From NCBI GenBank assembly GCA_947034895.1, contig OX344762.1:19758760-19822759 (forward strand): a DNA stretch of 64,000 nt, read 5' to 3'. Position numbers and translations under genes: made by a program. Shown here in pieces: positions 1 through 11,579 of the stretch; the stretch's first letter is position 1, and the number at the start of each line of letters is the position of its first letter. The notes beneath the pieces are model-generated. The model worked only from the letters and a program-made list of their open reading frames with translations, was not told the DNA's origin and made no database searches. The stretch comes from Rhytidiadelphus loreus (taxonomy: Eukaryota > Streptophyta > Bryopsida > Hypnales > Hylocomiaceae).

Positions 1-53
1 TTCTTCTTCTTTTTTTCCTTTCAAAAGAAACTGATATGTTTATAATTAATCCA

Positions 54-1021
54 TTAACCCCTCAAGGCCCAGGGTCTTTTTGAATTTAAAAACATCATAG
101 CTTTTGAAGTGCTATCAATCTAAATGTCATGAATTTATAGAGATCTTAACCATACAATCTTTTAGTGCACATGTTGTAGATGGCATGGATCAAAATTGAA
201 GTCATTTGACCATGTAGATTGAAAGATTAGAATGTTTTAGTGTTGAAATAGGATGGTGAAATTTTCCTAAAAACACATTTGGATGTGAAATTTGAATTCT
301 AAACCTTCTCAAATGAAAAACTTTAAACTACAAAGTGCTTGAAAATCAGCATACAAATACATTGGTGAAAGAAAATATCATTCAATTGACTCATTGTGTT
401 TACAAAATGGCTTTGAGATGTCAAGAAAAGTTGCCAAAAATTACATCCAAGGTTGAACCTCCTTCTACTAAAATGCTTCTCAGTCGCTCATTATTTCTTG
501 GATTGATATGAAATTTTATTGACACAAACTAGACAAGCATGTGCAACTTTACCAAAAAGAATGATTGAAAACGGGCATTGTATGAAGAAGAAATAGGCCA
601 CCAAAGTTCACTATAATGAAAAACTAGTAGGGTTTTGAACTTCGAATTGCTCCCAAACATTCAAAACAACCTATATTGATATGAAAAATTTACCACAAGA
701 ACTAGACTTCAAGGGGGACATAATCTGACAAATTTTATTGAAAAAAAACATTGTATGAAAGAGATACAAGCCCCCAAAGTTGCAGCCATCAAGTGCAGTT
801 TTGTGAACTCAAATTGTACTTGTGAACTTCGATTGGATTTCAAGAAACTACTACATCTTGGATTGATCTGAAAATTTTACCACATAAACTAGAAAAGTAT
901 GCGCAACTTTTCCAACAAGTTTTATTGAATTTGGACATTAGATGCAAAAGTTACATTACTTTGAATTGGACTCAAACTATATGAAGCTACTTTTGAGCCC
1001 CTTGAAGTGTTGAGGGGTTAA
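54..1021. repeat. Inverted-repeat-bounded element, TTAACCCCT family, copy 1
   Basis: The stretch opens with TTAACCCCTCAA and closes with its inverse TTGAGGGGTTAA. No long reading frame lies inside. Two further stretches, at 2948-3571 and 3980-4851, have the same kind of ends, and single ends occur near 26005 and 54922. I infer a family of non-autonomous terminal-inverted-repeat elements. I cannot see a clear target-site duplication, so the exact ends are uncertain. Confidence 0.5.
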
Positions 1022-2947
1022 TTCTTGAATCTTATTTTTAATTTTTGCAAATTTTTGCTTGTATCTTTAATTTGTACAACTATTAATAGTTTCTACGTCA
1101 ATTTCATCAAATTGGAGATGAAGTAAGGTCATTTTTTGAATTTTCAAGAATTTATTGGGATTAATGAGAAGGTATTTGAACAAAGCATTGACTTGAAGCA
1201 CTCTCTTCATCATTTTGAATTGGAGGTCAAAGCACTTTGGATAAAATGTGCATGAAGATGCCAATTCTAGGATGAAAAAAAATTCATAAAATCAATTGAA
1301 AAGTAGAAGGAATGGGTGAGAGAGATGGAATTTGTTACGATAGAACACTCAAGGTAGCAAAAGGGCTACAACTTTCTAACCTATCTAGTAGAAAGAAAGA
1401 GATTGTAGTGTAGTTGGTCAATCTACTCATTCTTCCTATTATAGTCCATTCACTCTTGTAGTTGTCTTGAATACTAAAATTTGCCTCAAGATTAAAATAT
1501 TTTTTCTTGGTATGAGAACATTTGTTGGAAGTTTGAGACTTTGACATAAAGACGGTTTGATGTGGCATTGTGAAGCTCAATTAAAATATATTTCATTTTG
1601 CTTTTGTCTTTAATTCCTAATTTTTATTTTCCTCCAATGAATTCTTGAAAGATTAGATATTAGAAAGAAGTTGATTGATAACCTAGAGTTTGAGAGTTAT
1701 GTGATGCAACAAGATTGTATGTCTTTGAGGATTAAACATCAAAAAATTAGTTTTTTTCTAGAACAAACTTTCTAGTCTAGTCCATGATTTTTTTTAAATC
1801 ATAAAATTTGCCCATCTAGTGCATCGGTATACAAAGAGAGGTTGCCCCTATCATGCATTTAGCCACCTATATAGATTCAAGCAACTCATGGAATACATCA
1901 TATCCAAATACCATAGAAATTTCCATAAAATGAGTCTATGATGTGCATATTAATAATTAGTAATTACTATATTTTGTGCCATAGTGCATGCCATCTTTCT
2001 TGATTTTTTTACAATGTAAGTGAAAATTAAAATTGAAAACATGATTGTATTTAGTTTGTTTTGCATGCAATTACAACATTGTAAACCAGCAATGGATGTC
2101 AAGGACAAGGAAGTCAAGAATAACCAAGATAAGAGATCGACAAGGTACATAAAAAAATGTTGAACAAGAAAACCAAAGATTTCTATGGAAAAATAGTTAG
2201 AACATGATATTGACAATAAATACAAGAGGGATAATTATAGCCCTTGAAATCAAGGACAAATATTGAAAAATAGTTGGAACATAGGATTGAGAGGGAATAC
2301 CAAAAAAATATTGAGCAAGAAAACCAAAGGATTGAACAAGCGTATCAACACCATTTGTTTGCCAAATGATGCACTACATTCTTGTATCGAATAAGAAGTA
2401 TAAACAACATACTTACTAATGAATAATATAAGGATTGTTTTTTTTCCATCTATCTATACCTTAAGTTAGGTTGTTTGAATGTTTTCTTTGTTTGATAGAT
2501 TGAGATCATATACACTTAAGTACCATATATTCTTGTCGGATGCTCTCAAAGCTCAATTTATAATTGCCTACATCATTGCAAGGATGATTCAAAAGAGTAT
2601 AATACTAAAGAATGAATGATTTCATTGTAATTGAATTTACTACACAATTCCATGAATTGAATTCAAGAAATTGTCACTTTTGGCAATTGAGTTGGCAATT
2701 CCATTCCAAACCTTTCAACTCCATTCTACATCAAATAATGTCCTACCACATATTACTTCCAAAATGTAAATCTTGCGATGAAATATGCTTTCAAGATCTA
2801 TACTAAAAAACCAATTACCAAATTAATAGAAGAATCCCAAAAAGTTTGTTTGAATGGGTGAAAAGAAACAAGTTTCCATATGCACAAAAACATGTTGGAA
2901 TTCATTCATCATCCCAACCTTGAATGCAATGCCTAGGAGGTGAGCAA
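1022..2947. other. AT-rich intergenic stretch
   Basis: AT-rich sequence with only short chance reading frames. I see no gene, RNA or clear repeat unit here. Confidence 0.5.
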
Positions 2948-3571
2948 TTAACCCCTAAAACCCAAGGCCTTTTTTGAGCTTCTTGGAATTTTTTAATAAG
3001 TATTATAAATATTTTTTAATTGTAATTGTACAAATTCAAACTTTACATGTTAGAGATCACATAGGAAAAGAAAACACAACAATATCACTTATCAATTGAA
3101 AGATTATAATGTCTGATCATGAGGGTGTTAAAACTAAGAAAGTGATTTGAATTCTTTCAACCCTCTTTTCACATGTGAAATCTAAAAGGTTGGTCACCAA
3201 AAAAATATGAGGTTAAAGTGCCTAACATGTATAACCCCAATCAACTTTATAGCTTCTCAAAATGTACTCTACACTTTTTTTAAATGAATTTCTAATATGA
3301 TTTTTAATCCAAAATTTAATGTATTTGAGGCTCATTTCCAAGAGCCCTCAACAATATGAAAAGTCAAGATTGCAATGGACGCCCTTGCACAAAATCTTGA
3401 ATAGAAAAATCATAATCAATCATTTTCAAAATCAGATTTTTGATGTCAAAAGTAGACTTCAAAAAGAATTTTTCAAAAATATAAATTACTAAAAAAAACT
3501 TGGTTAGGTTTTATTTAACTTCAAAGTATTATGAACAACAAAATTTAGTGTCTCAGGCATTTAGGGGTTAA
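2948..3571. repeat. TTAACCCCT-family element, copy 2
   Basis: Bounded by TTAACCCCTAAAA and TTTAGGGGTTAA in inverted orientation. The interior is AT-rich and non-coding. Same family as 54-1021 by its ends only; the interiors are not obviously similar. Confidence 0.5.
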
Positions 3572-3979
3572 ATTGCACCTAAGGAACTTTTGTTGGCAAG
3601 TTTGCACAGCTCACTAAGTTAAGACATAAATAAGTTAAGACATAAATAACTCCCATTGTTTGTTTCTAATGTACTGTGCATGTGGGTTGTGTACAAAGCA
3701 TCAACTCATTTGCAATAATTGGAATTGTTGGGGATTAAAAGCATTTGGTGGGAAAATTGATTAAAAATAATGCACTTTATTGCCCAATCTTGTGACGTTG
3801 TCGTATTGCAAGATTTTATTGCATGTGTTGTAAGTCTCAAATTGCCTTGAAAATTGGTAGACATATGACTAACAAGATTTTCAATATGATAAAATTATAA
3901 ATTCAAAATCCATAGTGGAAAAACATTCATGAAAGGTGGTTAAAGTCATGTTAAGTTCTTCAATAAGCCCCCCCCCCCC

Positions 3980-4851
3980 TTAACCCCTAGAGGACCAAGG
4001 TCTTTTTTTTGCCAAAAACACTCAAAGTTATCATTTTTATAGCAAAAAGTAAAAAAAATTGAATTTTTTTCCCACATCTAACCATAGGATCTTACACCTA
4101 ACTAGTATGAGAATGTGTGGTCAAAATTCCGAATTTTTGGCCACATAGATTGCAAGATATCTACGTTTAAAGTGAAAAAAACAAGTTTTTCAGTATATAT
4201 CAAGACTGGATTTTTTGACTTTAAACATATTTAACTTAAATTTTTTTCACTATAGAGTTTCGAGCTTTAAATCTTTATAGGGGCTAGACTTATGTGAGAG
4301 AAATGTTAAGTAGAAGTAGGTATAAGATAGAAAGAAAATCTAAAATATTAATATCTTTTAGATGGAATTAAAATGCACTAATTCCAATGGTAAGATTGTT
4401 CTAGCAAGAAAACTAAACCATGTGGAACTTTTAATTTAAATTGAAAAAATTGCATTCAAAAATGAATCCTACAAGTTATTTTTTTCAAGAAGATGCTCTA
4501 ATTGCCCAAAAAACAAGATTGTCCATAACTTTCTCATAACAAATCCAAATGGAATGAATCAAAGCTTTCCATGTAGACAAAAATATAATCTATAAAGAAA
4601 AGAGCTCATTTTTCTTTATTTTAATATTGAAGTTTTTTTTTGATGCCCCTTGTCCCTTGTTTTGAGCTTATTTGGATATAACTTTTGTTCCCGGGCACCA
4701 ATTGAAAAAAAAAAATTACATCCCCAGGAAGCTTATCAATTTTTTTATCTTCAAAAACAGTTTCAAAAAATCAAGGAAAAATTTCAGCCTATAGGTACCT
4801 AACCAAAATCCCATTTGTCCCTCGAAGGGACAATGGTCTTTTAGGGGTTAA
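3980..4851. repeat. TTAACCCCT-family element, copy 3
   Basis: Bounded by TTAACCCCTAGAGG, followed by a 'gaccaaggtc' motif, and by an inverse end reading 'caatggtcttttaggggttaa'. The last 40 bases resemble 54890-54933, which appears to be the end of a further copy. Non-coding. Confidence 0.5.
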
Positions 4852-5893
4852 ATAAAACTTTCAATTTGTATGCTATTATTTTCAATGTACATGGTCAAAC
4901 TCTACAAAATTTTTACTCCATTCTCTCACATAAGTCTAGCCCCTAAGTTTTTTGACTATATTTTCACCAAAAACGCTCCAAATCTGCCATCTCTAGTACA
5001 AATGCCAAATTTTAGAAAAGAAACATTTTTAGATACATATAATCATAGGATCTTGTAGTACACTGGTTTGAAAAGATGTGGAAAAAATTTCAGAAATTTT
5101 CACTGTGTGGATTGCAAGATATTAGCAATTGAATTGACAAAAATTATTTTTTTGGCTATACAAAAAATTGGGCAATTGCACTTCATAAGATTATATTTGT
5201 ATGAAAAAATGTCCCAAATGATGGTTACTCTTTGGACTCATTCTTGAAGGCAAGTTGACTACATGCTTGAAGAGATTCAAATCATTCAAAATTGTACAAC
5301 ATATAGGAAAAAAATAGTAAGTAGAAAGAATTAGAGAATGATTCAAAATACTAAATTGTCAAGAATTTAGTTATGGAATTGAAAAATACCAATTTCAATG
5401 GTTGTAATGTTGTAATAATAATCTACAGCCAATTTGTTTTTGTTTTTTTCAAAAATATTGAAAATTGAGTTAAATAAAGACTTCAATGTTTAATTTAGAG
5501 TAGAGATTTTATAACTACCTACAAACTAAAACTCCTTGTAACTTTCATTTCATTAATAAAAATGGAATGATTCAAATCTTTCTACAGATATATAAATCTT
5601 GAATACCGATTTCAAATTTTCTATTTCTTAAAAAAGTGATTTAAAAAAAGAAATGAATTGTTTGCCTTGCTTGTTTGCCTTGCCAAGCAATGTAAACTAC
5701 GTATCATACAATAACTTCTTAACCATGTAGTCAAATGTTATGAAAATTGTTGGGCCTTAAAGATGCTCCTTGGACACATATTGTGTGAAAATTTCAAAGA
5801 AAAAAAATAAAAATTCCATTTGTAGTGAGCTGCCCAAAATCACTATGTTGTCAAAAAATGATGTTTGGTGCTTTAGGAGCTAGTATAAGATCC
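4852..5893. other. AT-rich stretch ending in a repeat end that recurs inverted at 63930-64000
   Basis: No gene is visible. The segment 5812-5880 (containing 'gagctgcccaaaatcactatg' split over the line, then 'ttgtcaaaaaatg' and 'tttggtgctttaggag') is closely matched by the reverse complement of the last 70 bases of the window. This suggests a dispersed repeat end. Confidence 0.45.
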
Positions 5894-6177
5894 CAATAGA
5901 TGAGATTTCGGGGTCCGAGAGGGCCGTTTTAGGGCCGTTCCCAGCGTTGTTCCCTCGGTAGTGAAAGAATGCCGCTGTCAGATTTTATTTAAAAAATAAA
6001 AAAATAAAAAATTTAGTCTTCAAATGCAAAAAAAGAAAGATTAAATTTTTTTTTGTAATGACGTGGCGGTCTCCATGCCACGTCAGACAGTTGCCGCGCT
6101 GCGCTGGGAACGCCATTTCGGCAATTTCAGCACTTGGGAACTCACGGCTCTTTGGAGGAGCTGAATTCCATCTAATG
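5894..6177. mobile_element. MITE-like element, CATTAG inverted-repeat family, copy 1
   Basis: Left end CAATAGATGAGATTTCGGGG; the right end read in reverse is CATTAGATGGAATTCAGC. Inside, 'ccgttcccagcg' near the left is mirrored by 'cgctgggaacg' near the right, so the inverted similarity reaches well inward. The element is GC-richer than its surroundings. Five similar elements occur in the window (22638, 32366, 52598, 53331, 58932). No transposase reading frame is present, so it is non-autonomous. Confidence 0.6.
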
Positions 6178-7379
6178 TATTGTAAACATTTTCAAACAAA
6201 ATTCATTTTGAGTGTTTTTTGAGAAAGAAAAGACTTTGAGGCTTCAAGGATTAAGAGTCATTTGCTAGAAGCTACACTAAATAATGAAACTAAATTGCCC
6301 TTCACTAATTTCTCGACATTTTACACTATATATATGTACTATTATTGTAGAAAGATGCACTAATGCAGGAACCATGTATATTGAATGGGTTGGTGCACTT
6401 GTACATGACCCAAGTTTAGAGAGTTACATGTACCTCCATGTGAATAAGTAGTGAGTCATGAGGTAACTTCTCTATGTAAGGCAACCTAATTGTTAAGACA
6501 ATCCAATTTTACTATTTGGTGTAGGCTTTGTTGAGAGAGAAATAGCACATTGGCAAGCCCTTATTTTTTTCTTAGATTTTAGGTCGACAATTTAGCCCAA
6601 AATTTGGTAAAAATAACTATCACATCCTAAATCTAATGATCAATCAACAAAAAACATGGGATTTTCTACTCTTATTTGCTACCTACTTGCCAAAGCCTAA
6701 CCAACTCCCAAGCATTTTTGCTTGACCTCCAAAATGCTCAGAATTATTCTTCAAGCTTCCTTATGGGAAACTAAATTGTCCTTTATCCCTTTAAACACAT
6801 TGTGGACCCAAGTGGTTCAATGGATGACAAAGAATCCTTCTATGTAAGACAAAAGTGCATATGTTCATCCTTGGAATTTTGTTTGAAAAGGGAGGGTCTT
6901 GCATAGTAGTTTGACCTCCATGCTCATGAGTTTTTCTTTTGTTCTTTTAAAGTAGATGATTCACACTGTATCGAAAAGGATGATTTCCATAGTGACCAAC
7001 CCGTTCTTATAGGGTTAAGAGTTAATGGATGGTTACTGTTCATGGAAAAAAAGCAAAGGCACTTCCAACGCACACTAATTGTAGTCTACCTTAGAGTAAA
7101 CTGGCCACACTAACTTAGTAAGCTTAACCCTTAAACATTGATGCAAATGTTTTGTGTGTGATGGATGAAGGAAAGGTGTTCTTCATCCATTTTTGGGGGT
7201 GAAAGTGGTAATGGAGACATACTCCGTCAAGGAAATTCAGGAATAGGATCATTGAATGCTTTTCTTACTTTTAGGTGTTGCAAATTGTAGGAAAACTTCA
7301 CATAGACAGTGTTAGAGGCCATGCTGCCCTTCCTGCAATTTCCATCAGGGCAGCAGGCAATGAAGGTTTTTGCAAGACG
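6178..7379. other. Intergenic stretch
   Basis: Mixed AT-rich sequence without a supported gene or clear repeat. Confidence 0.4.
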
Positions 7380-7898
7380 TTATAAAATATGGGCACTTTG
7401 CCCCTGCAGTCTACAGCTCCTGAAATGCAGGACGAGTTCTCCAGGAGTTCCGTGATAGCGTCGTCCTTCTGTCTTGTAGGGTTTCAGTAGAAGCGTAGAG
7501 CGCAGAGGAACTCTGTGACACATGGGTTCACTTTTTAATGCTTCTCGTGGTTTCTTAAATTGCATTGTGAAGTTGGGTTTTGATGATCGTGAACCCATTG
7601 TCATCTGTTGTTCCTTGAGCTCAAATTCGGTCTTCCTCTTCTTCAGACTCATCACTTGCATCGGTCTCGGAAGGTGTTCAGTGGCTGACTCGTTGAGTTC
7701 AGTAATTGCAGTGATCTTGATTGGCAGTAGGCTCCATCTTGCTACAAACTTGCGGAATGAGCTCTGATGTAGAACAAAGCTATTGTGTTTACTGTGTCCG
7801 ATGTTCACCATCAGATTCCGCAGCAGATTTGGAAGAAGAGAGTTCTTCGATGTAATGTGATCCCGGACATCGATCTCTACGGTGAGTGTCCTCATCAT
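7380..7898 (-). CDS. Possible hypothetical reading frame, 172 codons
   Basis: An open minus-strand frame of 172 codons lies in a GC-richer segment (7.38-9.4 kb) just upstream of the glycosyltransferase gene. The product would be basic and rich in K, R, S and L. I recognise no domain, signal peptide or membrane segment. A shorter frame overlaps it on the plus strand. It could be part of a spliced transcript or a chance frame in transcribed DNA; chance is at least as likely. Confidence 0.15.
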   Translation of the reverse strand: MMRTLTVEIDVRDHITSKNSLLPNLLRNLMVNIGHSKHNSFVLHQSSFRKFVARWSLLPIKITAITELNESATEHLPRPMQVMSLKKRKTEFELKEQQMTMGSRSSKPNFTMQFKKPREALKSEPMCHRVPLRSTLLLKPYKTEGRRYHGTPGELVLHFRSCRLQGQSAHIL

Positions 7899-9409
7899 TA
7901 TATAGCAGCCCTTCGACGTAGTTCTGTAGCATTTTCCTTACCTCCTTTGCCAGTTTAGATTAGGGTCGTCAATCGTGATAGCATACGCTCGAAATGTGCT
8001 CCTTGGGCTGTGCATGTTCACCTCTTTTTATTCTCTGTATCCCTTCCTTCACTGCTTTGAAAGCAACGTGCTCTTTTCAGGCATGCATTCCAAACTTCTA
8101 TGTTCCAAATAGATGAACATGAGTTTTGTAGTTCTAATCATTCGTACTCTATCCTATGTGCAGTCAATGAAAACTTTAACCTGAGTCTCTGCAGCTCGGA
8201 GTGCTACATGTCTGAGGGATTTGCATTCTTTAGTTCTTTGAGTAAGTGTTAATTAGCAGTAGAGTTTGTTGCAGCCCGAAAGTGAAATGCAGGACGCTAA
8301 GAACATGCAGATTCAGAACGCTGCCTTTGACATGAAATTTTCAAGTATTGCAAGCAAGTTGTGTGCGTGCACATAACTCACTACCATTTCTCGCAAATCA
8401 CATGCACAGTTTGAGAATTAGAGTCTGAAAACGTAGCAAGTAACATCCCCATCGACAATCACGGAACAAAGGACATGAAAAAGCACTAAAACTGTCACTG
8501 TAGCCAGGGAGGTGGTCGTAACTGCCCAACTCCAGGCCGCTACTGCTGCTGCACGCGGAGAAACTACTACCTGAGGACTGCCATTTCGCGGTACTGTTCA
8601 TCGGCGTGAACAGTACGATCAGACACTGAATGTTGTAATGTTCACAGTCCGACTTTTCCCCGCTGTGACCAGTCCCTCGTATAAGAGTTAAATTTCTGCG
8701 CACGACAGTCCACACCAGCCACCAGGATTCTATTCTTTCTGTACTTTAATGCTCAATGCATCAATAGTGATTTCTGGGTTCTTGTTTCTTGTCAGTTGTC
8801 ACTTGCTACTTGTCCGACAGGGGAGCATATATCCATGCATGTTGCTCAGTTAGCAGATCATCGACACACTCTTTCTTAATGTGTGAGTAAAACTTACGAC
8901 ACTCGTCTTCTTCCTTCCTACTTGATTGTTGTTATTTGTCCTAGAGTGTACCACCAACAAGAAGTATCAAAGGTAGCAGTTGGTACCTATGCCCGTGTGA
9001 CATCAAACTACCCCAACATCCCCCTCATTAGACCCAACGTTACTCTACTTCTTGAAATTCCATACTTCGGCCCCTCCTGACAAAATTGTCCTTACATGTC
9101 ACGTACCTGGTCTAAGTTAGCTCTGGCCTTCTCCGAGTGTGTTCGGCTCGTCTCTGGATATCACTGACATGTCACCTCGCGCAAGATTATTTGACTGGTG
9201 TATAACTAAAGATCTGCTCTTCACGATCCTCAATCGTTTAAACTGCAATATAGTAGTCATCTTCTCGGCAGATCTTGAGAGTGCAGGTCGTATTGTAGAC
9301 TCCGCGTTAGACACTGTAGAGCACGCAACATGTCGAAGTCCCCAATACGTACAATCCCTCCTCAGTACCAACGCCACACTTAGTAACGCATTTAAGTTAG
9401 CGCCAGAGA

Positions 9410-11074
9410 GTGCACGGGTCGTTACCCAGCTTCAAACTTGAAGCAGCCAGCCCCAGTGCCACTGCGGCTTCTCGGTTGAAGAAGCTTTGGGACTCTGAGC
9501 GCAGTGGCAAGATTCCATTCGGGAACGCCGTGAAATGGTCCTTCGTGCTCCTCAACATCGTGTGGTTCGCGTTTCTGATGATTTCCATTCTATACTCCAT
9601 TGGAAATAGCAATGGCAACTCCACTACGGCGATGTCGCTCGCCCAGCAAAGCGCCTGGTTGCGGCGATCCAACATTTGCGCGAAGCTGAATGTGCGTGAC
9701 GAGCTATGGGCGGGGGATTTGCGTGAATTTGAAGGCGCCTGGAACCGCCTGTGTTTCGGTGACGCTCGATCCCAGCGCCCGCGCATCGCGGCGTTTGTAA
9801 AGACTTGGCCGATGGATGGGAAGCCCGGCGGGATGGAGCATCACGCGAGCACCCTGTACCATGACTTGGCTCGCCGCGGCCACGAGATTCACGTCTTCAC
9901 CACTCGACCCAATGGGGAGAATATCACTCTTCACAACGAGAACAGTATCCACGTTCACATCGTTCGCTCGCCGAGTGAATCCGAGGTTGGGTACTCAGCC
10001 GAGGAGCTTTACTGGAAGACGTTTCTCGCATTGAACGCTTCCGGATCCCCTTTCGACGTTGTGCACACGGAAAGCTTTTCCCTTTCGCCAAGGAAAGCGA
10101 ACGGAATCTCCCCCACAGTCGCAACATGGCACGGCATTGCGGCGGAATGCATCCACAGCGACATCGCCATGGAGCGCCACCACATCCCCAAGGAGCCGCC
10201 CAGCGAGGAGCTTCAGCGGAACCTCGTCGGACGGCTGAAGAAGATCGTGGACGAGACGAAAACGTTCGAGAACTACGGTCATCACATCGCGATCAGCGAC
10301 TACGTCGCGGACGTGATGCGTACGATCTACGAGTTTCCCGTGGAGCACGTGCATACCATCTTCAACGGCGTCGACGACGCGTTTCACCCGAACTCCAACC
10401 AAGGCGCGGCGTTTCGGCGCAAGTACAACGTTCCCGTGGACGCGACCATGGTGTTCGGCGTCGCGGGACGGCTGGTGAAAGACAAAGGCCACCCGCTGCT
10501 CTTCGACGCGTTCGTGAACATTCTCGAGAGGCACAGCAACGTCTACCTGCTGGTCGCGGGGAGCGGCCCCTGGTTGAGTCGTTACGCGCGCCTGGCGCCA
10601 GGGAAGCCCAACGTGGTCGCCGTGGGTCCGTTACCACCAGATGAGCTTAATGGATTCTACAACTCCCTGGACGTGTTTCTGAACCCGACGTTGCGGTCGC
10701 AGGGACTGGACACGACGCTCATCGAGGCGCTCCAGTGCGGGAAGGCGCTGATGGCGACGCGATTCGCGAGCATCACGTGGAGTGTGATCATCGGGAAGCC
10801 ATTTGGGTTCACGTTTGCGCCGAATGTGGAAGCGATTACGGCGGCGTTGGAAAAAGCCATTGGCGACGGGAGGAAGAAGATGGGCGCGGACGCGGAGACG
10901 CGCGTGGAGTATGCGCGCATGATGTTCAAGGCGGCGACGATGGGCGCGGCGTATGAACGCCTTTTCCTGTGCTTGCGTGACGACGCGTTCTGTGTGTATC
11001 CGTTACCGACTGATCGGTGTCCAGATCGCGAGCCCCCGGTGAAGAATTCTCGTCCCACTGGGACAGTTTGGTAG
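9410..11074 (+). CDS. Family 4 glycosyltransferase, type II membrane protein (plant type)
   Basis: Predicted GT4 (GT-B fold) glycosyltransferase of the plant group 1 type, likely acting in the Golgi or ER on an unknown acceptor. The 554-codon frame has one hydrophobic segment at about residues 43-64 (WSFVLLNIVWFAFLMISILY), as in a type II anchor. It then shows IAAFVKTWPMDGKPGGMEHH (donor-site glycine loop), a central WHGIAAECIHSD, HHIAISD, FNGVDDAFHP, VFGVAGRLVKDKGHPLLFDA, LLVAGSGPW and SQGLDTTLIEALQCGKALMA. In that last motif the first Glu of the usual EX7E pair is Gln; from memory this is normal in the plant clade. The frame opens at GTG and has no ATG before residue 56, although the sequence before it looks coding. 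An upstream exon is therefore likely; a candidate acceptor (ttacccag) ends near 9428. It is far GC-richer than its flanks and carries no intron over 1.6 kb. Confidence 0.88.
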   Translation: MHGSLPSFKLEAASPSATAASRLKKLWDSERSGKIPFGNAVKWSFVLLNIVWFAFLMISILYSIGNSNGNSTTAMSLAQQSAWLRRSNICAKLNVRDELWAGDLREFEGAWNRLCFGDARSQRPRIAAFVKTWPMDGKPGGMEHHASTLYHDLARRGHEIHVFTTRPNGENITLHNENSIHVHIVRSPSESEVGYSAEELYWKTFLALNASGSPFDVVHTESFSLSPRKANGISPTVATWHGIAAECIHSDIAMERHHIPKEPPSEELQRNLVGRLKKIVDETKTFENYGHHIAISDYVADVMRTIYEFPVEHVHTIFNGVDDAFHPNSNQGAAFRRKYNVPVDATMVFGVAGRLVKDKGHPLLFDAFVNILERHSNVYLLVAGSGPWLSRYARLAPGKPNVVAVGPLPPDELNGFYNSLDVFLNPTLRSQGLDTTLIEALQCGKALMATRFASITWSVIIGKPFGFTFAPNVEAITAALEKAIGDGRKKMGADAETRVEYARMMFKAATMGAAYERLFLCLRDDAFCVYPLPTDRCPDREPPVKNSRPTGTVW

Positions 11075-11239
11075 ATTGTACACCAGCACAAGAATTTTGG
11101 AACTACGACACAAGGAATTGGAGAGATTTTGTTGAAGGTGGCGGTACTTGAATGTTCTTGCGCAGGTGAGGTAGTCATTAAGCCGTACGTACGTAGCATT
11201 GAATGAGTACACGTTTTAGTCCAATTTTGAAGACATTCA

Positions 11240-11575
11240 TGTTGCACTTTACTAACAACTAACCATTAACTTCTTTTCTTCAGGATGGCAACTGACATTG
11301 CCACCTGTCAGCATGGTGGCGTTATGAGAGAGATTGGTGAGGAATTTTCCTTCACCTGTTAAAAGTAGAGGACTTTTAATATACGTATGTAGTAGTGTAG
11401 TTATGATTGTGTGCAAGGTAGTTGACGTGAGCGCTAGCGCATCTTTTACAGTTACCTTGTAGCAACTGACTATTAACGTCTTTTGTTTAGGATGGTAGCA
11501 TTGCCATCTGTTTTGAGGATGGTTGCGTAACGAGAGAGAGTGTGTCGAAGAATTCATCGTCACTTGTTGAGGTGG
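11240..11575. repeat. Diverged direct duplication downstream of the glycosyltransferase gene
   Basis: Two copies about 196 bases apart (from about 11240 and 11438) share 'caact(a)ac..attaac', a TTTTCTTCAGGATGG / TTTTGTTTAGGATGG stretch, 'cattgccatctg', 'gagaga' and a 'tcacttgttgaggtgga' type end. Both contain a pyrimidine tract followed by AG, like a splice acceptor. Function unknown; it may lie in the 3' UTR. Confidence 0.5.
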
Positions 11576-11579
11576 AGAA

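Noticed and set aside
9139..9441. 100-codon frame overlapping the start of the glycosyltransferase frame
   Set aside because: No recognised motif and an overlapping minus-strand frame; it is more likely 5' UTR or intron sequence.
10126..10644. Long frames in other registers within the glycosyltransferase gene (both strands)
   Set aside because: GC-rich coding DNA creates open shadow frames; only the 9410-11074 frame shows family motifs.
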